Source: Actinomycetes bacterium
Lineage (GTDB): Bacteria > Actinomycetota > Coriobacteriia > Coriobacteriales > Eggerthellaceae
DNA length: 64,000 bases
Direction of reading: 5' to 3'
Assembly (NCBI GenBank): GCA_023460315.1
Contig: JAEWQO010000136.1
Coordinates: forward strand, 1-64,000
Positions within the stretch are counted from its first letter, which is position 1. Each line of letters opens with the position of its first letter. Of this stretch, positions 59,269 through 64,000 are shown in pieces. Both the position numbers and the translations under genes were made by a program. The notes beneath the pieces are model-generated. The model did no database searches. It was not told the DNA's origin and was given only the letters and a program-made list of their open reading frames with translations.

Positions 59269-60396
59269 ATGGCACTGAGAAGGCTCAAGATTGCAAGGGT
59301 TGCCGCACTGGCGCTGGTCATGGCTCTTTGCTGCTTCGCCGCCGTCGGCTGTAGCTCGAACGCGGGAGCTTCGTCGGACACGGACACGTCGGCATCTCAG
59401 ACGTCGGCAACCGTGACGGTCACCGACGCAGCAGGTCGCGAGGTCGAGATTCCCTCACCCGACAATCTCACAGCAATTTACAGCACGAGTCCCATCGCGC
59501 AGATGTACCTGTTCACGATGGCACCCGAGAAAGCCGCTGGCACCAACTCCACCTACTCGGAAGCCGAGCTGCAGTACTTGCCCGAAGGCGTGGGCGACCT
59601 GCCCAACTATGGCACCTGGGCAATGAATGGCACGCTCGACAACGAAGCAATCATGGCAGCTGGCGTGCAAGTGCTCCTCGACGTCTCCTCTGCGGCCATC
59701 AGCGAAAGCGACATCGCCGCAGCCGATGAGCTTCAAGACCAGACAGGCATTCCCGTCCTGCTGTTTGACGGCTCGGTCGAAAAGACACCGGAAACTTACC
59801 GCGAGATCGGGGCCGTGCTCGGCACCGAGGACCGCGCCGAAGAGATGGCTTCATACTGCGAAAACGCGCTTTCAGACGTTACGGATGCCGTCGCAAAGGT
59901 CCCCGAGTCGGAACGTGTTTCGGTGTATTATGCCGAAGGGCCCGATGGCTTGAAAACCGAGCCCGCCAACTCGCCGCATTTTGCGACCTTCCTGACTGCC
60001 GGTGCGGTCGACGTGGCCGACTGCGATCTCACCAAAGGCTCCGGCCTCACTCAAGTCTCCCTCGAAAACGTCATCTCCTGGAACCCGCAAGTCATCATCG
60101 CATGGAGCTCTGAATACAGCGGCGGCGCAGATGAAACCATTCGCACAAGCAGCGATTGGTCCTCTATATCCGCAGTTCAAAACGGTGACGTGTACACCAT
60201 TCCCGCACTTCCCTATATGTGGGGAGACCGACCCCCCTCGGTGACGCGATACCTCGGCATGCAGTGGTTGGCCAACATCCTTTATCCCGACTACTATGAT
60301 ATCGACATGGTTGAAACCACCCAAGATTTCTACAAGTTGTTCTTCTCGATCGATCTGACCGAAGACCAGGCAAAGGAAATCCTCAATGAGGCATAG
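59269..60396 (+). CDS. FepB/BtuF-type binding lipoprotein
   Basis: 375 residues. Signal peptide with lipobox (MALCCFAAVGC), a serine/threonine linker, then a helical-backbone binding protein: VTVTDAAGREVEIPSPDNLT, the two lobes joined by a long helix, and WNPQVIIAWSSEYSGGADE. Relatives bind siderophores, heme or cobalamin, and some bind metal chelates such as molybdate or nickel complexes. AAAGGAA precedes ATG 59269. Acts with the FecCD permease and FecE ATPase encoded downstream. Confidence 0.88.
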   Translation: MALRRLKIARVAALALVMALCCFAAVGCSSNAGASSDTDTSASQTSATVTVTDAAGREVEIPSPDNLTAIYSTSPIAQMYLFTMAPEKAAGTNSTYSEAELQYLPEGVGDLPNYGTWAMNGTLDNEAIMAAGVQVLLDVSSAAISESDIAAADELQDQTGIPVLLFDGSVEKTPETYREIGAVLGTEDRAEEMASYCENALSDVTDAVAKVPESERVSVYYAEGPDGLKTEPANSPHFATFLTAGAVDVADCDLTKGSGLTQVSLENVISWNPQVIIAWSSEYSGGADETIRTSSDWSSISAVQNGDVYTIPALPYMWGDRPPSVTRYLGMQWLANILYPDYYDIDMVETTQDFYKLFFSIDLTEDQAKEILNEA

Positions 60397-61267
60397 CCCC
60401 GCACAACCTCCGCTTGGCGCTCAGCCTTTCGACACGGAAGCGAGTCCGACGACCATCGCGACCGAGGAAGGACAGGGCGCCAAGCGCGACCTTTCGTCTC
60501 TTGAGTATTGGAATGCACGTGCGGCCTCCTTCGGTAGCTCGTGTGGGACGAGTCCCTATGCGTCCGCCTTCATCGCACAGCTGCCCCTCGACGAAGGCGA
60601 CACCGTGCTCGACATGGGATGCGCGGCGGGCACGCTCGCCCTTCCCCTCGCCCGCGCTGGCCACACGGTATACGGCTGCGACTTCTCTCCTCGGATGCTC
60701 GAACGGCTTAAGCAGGGTGCGGATGCAGAAGACCTGCCGATCAAGCCCACGCTTATGTCGTGGGAAGACGACTGGAGCTCATTCGGCTTCGAGGAAGACA
60801 GCGTCGACGTTGCCGTCGCGTCTCGGTCGCTGATGCTCTCCTCTCTGGCGGAAGCCCTCGACAAGCTCGATCGCACGGCGCGCAAGGCGGCGGCCGTCAC
60901 GGTGTCGGGAGGACTGGTTCCCCTGATGGATCCGCGCTTGATGGAGTACCTGGGACGCGATGTTCCAACTGCGCATGCACATGCCGACGTCGTCACTCAC
61001 CTCGTCGCACGCAGTCGCTATCCCCATCTTTCCTATATTCCCACCAAGCGTCCCATGCGTTTCACCGAATGGGATTTCGCCTTGCTTGAACTCGAGAAGC
61101 TTGCAGGAAGAAAACCGCTCGACAAGCAGGAACGAACAAGGTTTGAAGCATACGCAAAGAACCATTTTCGCGTCGAAAAACAGGGAGGTACGGAAGTTTA
61201 CCAGCTCGACTACCCGCTAACGTGCCCGTGGGCGCTCATCACGTGGTCAACGAAGGGCGACCTATGA
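60386..61267 (+). CDS. Class I SAM-dependent methyltransferase
   Basis: 293 residues. VLDMGCAAGTLALPLARAGH is motif I; YGCDFSPRMLERL and the region DVAVASRSLMLSSLAEALDK fit motifs II to IV. The start overlaps the binding-protein gene by eleven bases and the stop overlaps the permease start (ATGA), so translation is coupled. A methyltransferase inside a metal-chelate importer operon suggests modification of the ligand or of a cofactor after uptake (inference). Confidence 0.85.
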   Translation: MRHSPAQPPLGAQPFDTEASPTTIATEEGQGAKRDLSSLEYWNARAASFGSSCGTSPYASAFIAQLPLDEGDTVLDMGCAAGTLALPLARAGHTVYGCDFSPRMLERLKQGADAEDLPIKPTLMSWEDDWSSFGFEEDSVDVAVASRSLMLSSLAEALDKLDRTARKAAAVTVSGGLVPLMDPRLMEYLGRDVPTAHAHADVVTHLVARSRYPHLSYIPTKRPMRFTEWDFALLELEKLAGRKPLDKQERTRFEAYAKNHFRVEKQGGTEVYQLDYPLTCPWALITWSTKGDL

Positions 61268-62367
61268 GCGAGGCACCCGCCTCCGAGCCTGAGGTATCTC
61301 TTTTAACCGCCGAGGTGGATGCGGTCTTCGCCGACGAAGCGGACACGACGTTCACGGACCGTATGCCTCTCTGGGCAAAAATTGCGCTGCCCGCCGTGCT
61401 GGCGGGCATCATTCTGGCAAGCTTTGCCCTCGGCCGCTACTCCGTCAGCCCCCTCGACCTCATCAGCGGCATCATGCGCCACATCAACAATTCCATCATC
61501 ACGCAGGACGAGTTGAGCATCGACAAAGTGATCTTCAACATTCGAATCCCCCGCATCTTCCTGGTAGTGCTCGTGGGTGCCGCCCTCGCGTCAGCCGGCA
61601 CCGCGTTCCAGGGAATGTTCCGCAATCCCCTGGTCTCTCCCGATCTTCTCGGCGCAAGCGCCGGAGCAAGCCTTGGTGCCTGCATCGGATTGCTGCTCGG
61701 CCTCAACCCAATTCTCACTCAGATCCTCGCCTTTGTGTCGGGGCTTGCCGCCGTCGGATGCGCAGTGTTTTTGAACCGCATGGTGAAATACGATAGACTG
61801 CTCGGGTTGGTTCTCGGGGGCATTCTTGTGTCAACCCTGTTCCAAGCCGGCACCTCAATCGTGAAGCTGTGCGCGGATGTCAATGACAAGCTGCCTTCGA
61901 TCACCTATTGGCTCATGGGCAGCTTTTCGAGCGCAAACTTAAGTGACCTTTCGGTCGTGATCATTCCCATGGCACTTGGATTCGTGCTGCTGATACGCCA
62001 ACGGTGGAAGCTCAACGTGCTCTCCCTCGGAGAGGATGAAGCGCGCTCGCTCGGCATCAACACCGCGCGCTCGCGGTTCACCATCATCGTCGCGTCGACG
62101 CTGCTCACCTCCTCGTCAGTCGCCGTTTCGGGAGTCATTGGGTGGATTGGGCTCATCATCCCCCACCTTGCCCGCGCCATCGTCGGCCCCGATCATCGAA
62201 AGCTCCTGCCGGCAGCCATGATCCTCGGGAGCAGCTATCTGCTCATCGTGGACGACATCGCGCGCTGTCTGCTTTCCATGGAGATACCCATCGGCATCCT
62301 CACCGCTGTGCTCGGCGTTCCCTTCTTTGCCATCATCTTCCATCACAGCTCCAAGGGGTGGAGCTGA
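61264..62367 (+). CDS. FecCD-family ABC permease
   Basis: 367 residues, about ten membrane helices. IFNIRIPRIFLVVLVGAALA, SAGTAFQGMFRNPLVSPDLL, GASAGASLGA and GVIGWIGLIIPHLARAIVGP are diagnostic for FecCD/BtuC permeases. A hydrophilic N-terminal segment of about 35 residues precedes the first helix. The single permease should form a homodimer. Start overlaps the methyltransferase stop, and the stop overlaps the ATPase start (TGATG). Confidence 0.93.
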   Translation: MSEAPASEPEVSLLTAEVDAVFADEADTTFTDRMPLWAKIALPAVLAGIILASFALGRYSVSPLDLISGIMRHINNSIITQDELSIDKVIFNIRIPRIFLVVLVGAALASAGTAFQGMFRNPLVSPDLLGASAGASLGACIGLLLGLNPILTQILAFVSGLAAVGCAVFLNRMVKYDRLLGLVLGGILVSTLFQAGTSIVKLCADVNDKLPSITYWLMGSFSSANLSDLSVVIIPMALGFVLLIRQRWKLNVLSLGEDEARSLGINTARSRFTIIVASTLLTSSSVAVSGVIGWIGLIIPHLARAIVGPDHRKLLPAAMILGSSYLLIVDDIARCLLSMEIPIGILTAVLGVPFFAIIFHHSSKGWS

Positions 62368-63194
62368 TGCTTGCGGTCAAGAACCTCTGCGCCGGGTACA
62401 GTGCATCGACCGAAATCGTCCACAACATCAGCTTCACGTTGGAGGACGGGCAATTCGACTGCATAATTGGCGCCAACGGCTGCGGGAAGACGACCACGCT
62501 CAAGACCATCTTGGGACTTCTGCATCCCCTTGGCGGCGACATCACGCTGGATGGCATCAGCACGGCCTCCATGAACGAGCGCGAACTCGCGCGACATTTC
62601 GCCTATATTCCTCAGATGCATCGGCTCCCCTTTCCTTTCAAGGTGAAAGACGTCGTCCTCATGGGGCGCACACCGCATATGCCACGCATGGCATCGGTTT
62701 CCCGCAAAGACCGCATCATCGCCTATGCGGCACTGAGCCAGCTTGAGATCGTCGACCTCGCCAACAAGAGCTATGCGGAGCTTTCGGGTGGACAACAGCA
62801 ACTCGTCCTCATCGCTCGCGCGCTTGCCCAGCAGCCTGACATCCTCGTCATGGATGAACCGACAGCCAGCCTCGATTTTGGAAATCAACAGCTGGTGCTT
62901 TCCAAAATGCGCTCGCTCGTGGATTCAGGCATGTCGGTGCTCATGGTCACTCACGATCCCGCGCATGCTTTCTATTGCGCCGACAGCGTCGTGGTGCTGC
63001 ATGAGGGGCACATCCTGACCGAAGGAGCCCCCGAGGACGTGATCACCTCGGAAGTCATGAAAACCATCTACAACACCGACGTGCACATAGAGAAGTTCAC
63101 GACTGGCAAAGGGAGCGTGAGATGCGCTTGTGTGCCCATCGTGGAAAGCCACGATCCCGACGAACGCCTCATTCGCATTCTCGTGCAACGTTGA
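62367..63194 (+). CDS. FecE-type ABC ATPase
   Basis: 275 residues. Walker A GANGCGKTTT, Q-loop IPQMHRLPFPFKV, signature LSGGQQQLVLIARALA, Walker B ILVMDEPTASLD and VTHDPAHA are intact. Closest in type to FecE/BtuD. The last 35 residues include two cysteines (RCACVP). Last gene of the five-gene operon; the decayed ABC gene converges on it. Confidence 0.93.
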   Translation: MLAVKNLCAGYSASTEIVHNISFTLEDGQFDCIIGANGCGKTTTLKTILGLLHPLGGDITLDGISTASMNERELARHFAYIPQMHRLPFPFKVKDVVLMGRTPHMPRMASVSRKDRIIAYAALSQLEIVDLANKSYAELSGGQQQLVLIARALAQQPDILVMDEPTASLDFGNQQLVLSKMRSLVDSGMSVLMVTHDPAHAFYCADSVVVLHEGHILTEGAPEDVITSEVMKTIYNTDVHIEKFTTGKGSVRCACVPIVESHDPDERLIRILVQR

Positions 63195-63240
63195 GAAGCG
63201 AAGGCTCGGCAAAATCTTCCACGTTCGTCACCTTCGGCCG

Positions 63241-64000
63241 TTATCGCTCCCTTTGGAAAATGACCGTCTTGTTTTTCGGAGCTATCTTGCCGACCTCGAG
63301 ACATGCCGGACCGCCTAGGGCAACAAACGCCGGAGTCCTCTCCATGTCAAGGCGGCTTCCCGTGGCCTCTGCGAACGCGGCCTCATGTTCAAGGACATCG
63401 GCACAACGGGACAGGAGAGACCGGATATCGAGCACCACGCTGCCCTCACACGGGATATCCATGATGGGCAGGAGAATGCTGACGCAGAAAAACAGCAGGT
63501 CTTGCGAGTTTGACCATGAGTCCCGAAGAGCCCAGTCGGATCATTGCGAAACCAACGTGCAGGACGCAACGCACCACGTGTCGTCTCCAAGCGGAACCGC
63601 CACCGAGGATCCGGATGCCGTCGCTTCGCCCAAAGGAGACGAGAACACCAATGCCCGCGCCTGCGCAATTTCATCCGATTCGGCATCCGAAGCAATGACA
63701 TCGGAGGCATCTGCAGAGAGAAGCACGAAACGATGCGCTGCTCGGGAATGCGCAACAACGTGGTGCGCATTCGCAAATTTTCTCGCGCGGTGAGGTTGGA
63801 ATAGAGCGGAGACTGTTCGATGAGCGGCTCGATCCGATAGAGGTCCTCGTGTTGCCAAGGATGGCCGTCGAAGAGGATATGCCCTCCCTTTGGCCGGAGC
63901 ATTTCCGTTATCATCTTGAGCGTGGCGGACCTGCCGGCACCATTGGGGCCCAAGAGTCCGTAGACCTTGCCCTCCTCCACCTGCATGGACACGCCATCGA
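63241..64000 (-). pseudogene. Decayed ABC transporter ATPase locus
   Basis: From the window edge leftward the first 60 residues read as an antibiotic-exporter-type ATPase (VYGLLGPNGAGRSATLKMIT, EPLIEQSPLYSNLTARENLR), then the frame is lost near 63780. Walker A has GAGRSAT where GAGKST-T is required, so the catalytic lysine is replaced. Signature and Walker B are absent. Further left, protein-like fragments appear in the other two minus-strand frames (LLSADASDVIASDAESDEIA around 63700; SVVLDIRSLLSRCADVLEHE around 63400), implying several frameshifts or a deletion. The 5' end lies outside the window. Confidence 0.7.

Overview
The window looks like a moderately high-GC chromosome of a gut-type actinobacterium of class Coriobacteriia, most likely Eggerthellaceae. 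Supporting signs are an actinobacterial fhaA-fhaB-pstP-rodA/pbpA-pknB block, two LuxR-family regulators with a long multi-spanning membrane N-terminus, two Tat-exported FAD reductases resembling fumarate or urocanate reductases, a LytS-type kinase, and strong Shine-Dalgarno sites throughout. This assignment is inference from gene content; no rRNA is present.

Positions 1 to about 5,136 are the right end of an integrated element. It carries a DUF4417 gene, a 33-residue basic protein, a leftward operon of three overlapping small genes plus a DUF4177-like gene, a divergent HTH regulator with a repeated operator, a zinc-ribbon YbjQ protein, and a previously unannotated-looking type I toxin (26 residues) with a convergent antisense RNA. 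It ends in inverted repeats and a displaced 3' fragment of a tRNA-Thr gene, the probable attachment site. No integrase is in view.

From 5.1 to 16 kb lies core chromosome: a UspA protein, a two-gene encapsulin iron-storage system (EncFtn cargo and shell) with a perfect ParB site (parS) between the genes, then the cell-wall and division signalling operon with a natural RodA-PBP fusion, and tRNA-Arg(CCT). The parS site suggests the replication origin is not far away.

From 16 to 26 kb come a LytS-like kinase with a TauE/SafE permease, a glycosyltransferase, queT with a structured leader, rsgA, a lipid-anchored or membrane-anchored OB-like protein, trkH with a 45-residue membrane protein, and a HemN-like radical SAM enzyme. 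From 26.4 to 38.4 kb a leftward gene set encodes a PotABCD-like importer, an AbgB-like M20 amidohydrolase, hydantoinase A and B subunits, an ATC-hydrolase family protein and a membrane LuxR regulator. I read this as an uptake and ring-opening pathway for a cyclic amide, imide or thiazoline; the substrate is unknown and this is the best candidate for an undescribed system.

From 38.5 to 53.4 kb are two Tat flavoprotein reductases with their regulators, a LysR/MetE-like pair, a thiS-thiF-thiG-thiH-thiE set behind a promoter and leader hairpin, simple-sequence repeats, and an HTH regulator fused to a superoxide-reductase-like domain. From 54 to 63.2 kb are a nitroreductase, a PutP-type symporter, a LytR_C protein, a TetR regulator and a five-gene metal or metallophore uptake operon (DUF364, binding protein, methyltransferase, FecCD, FecE). 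The right edge holds a decayed ABC transporter ATPase.
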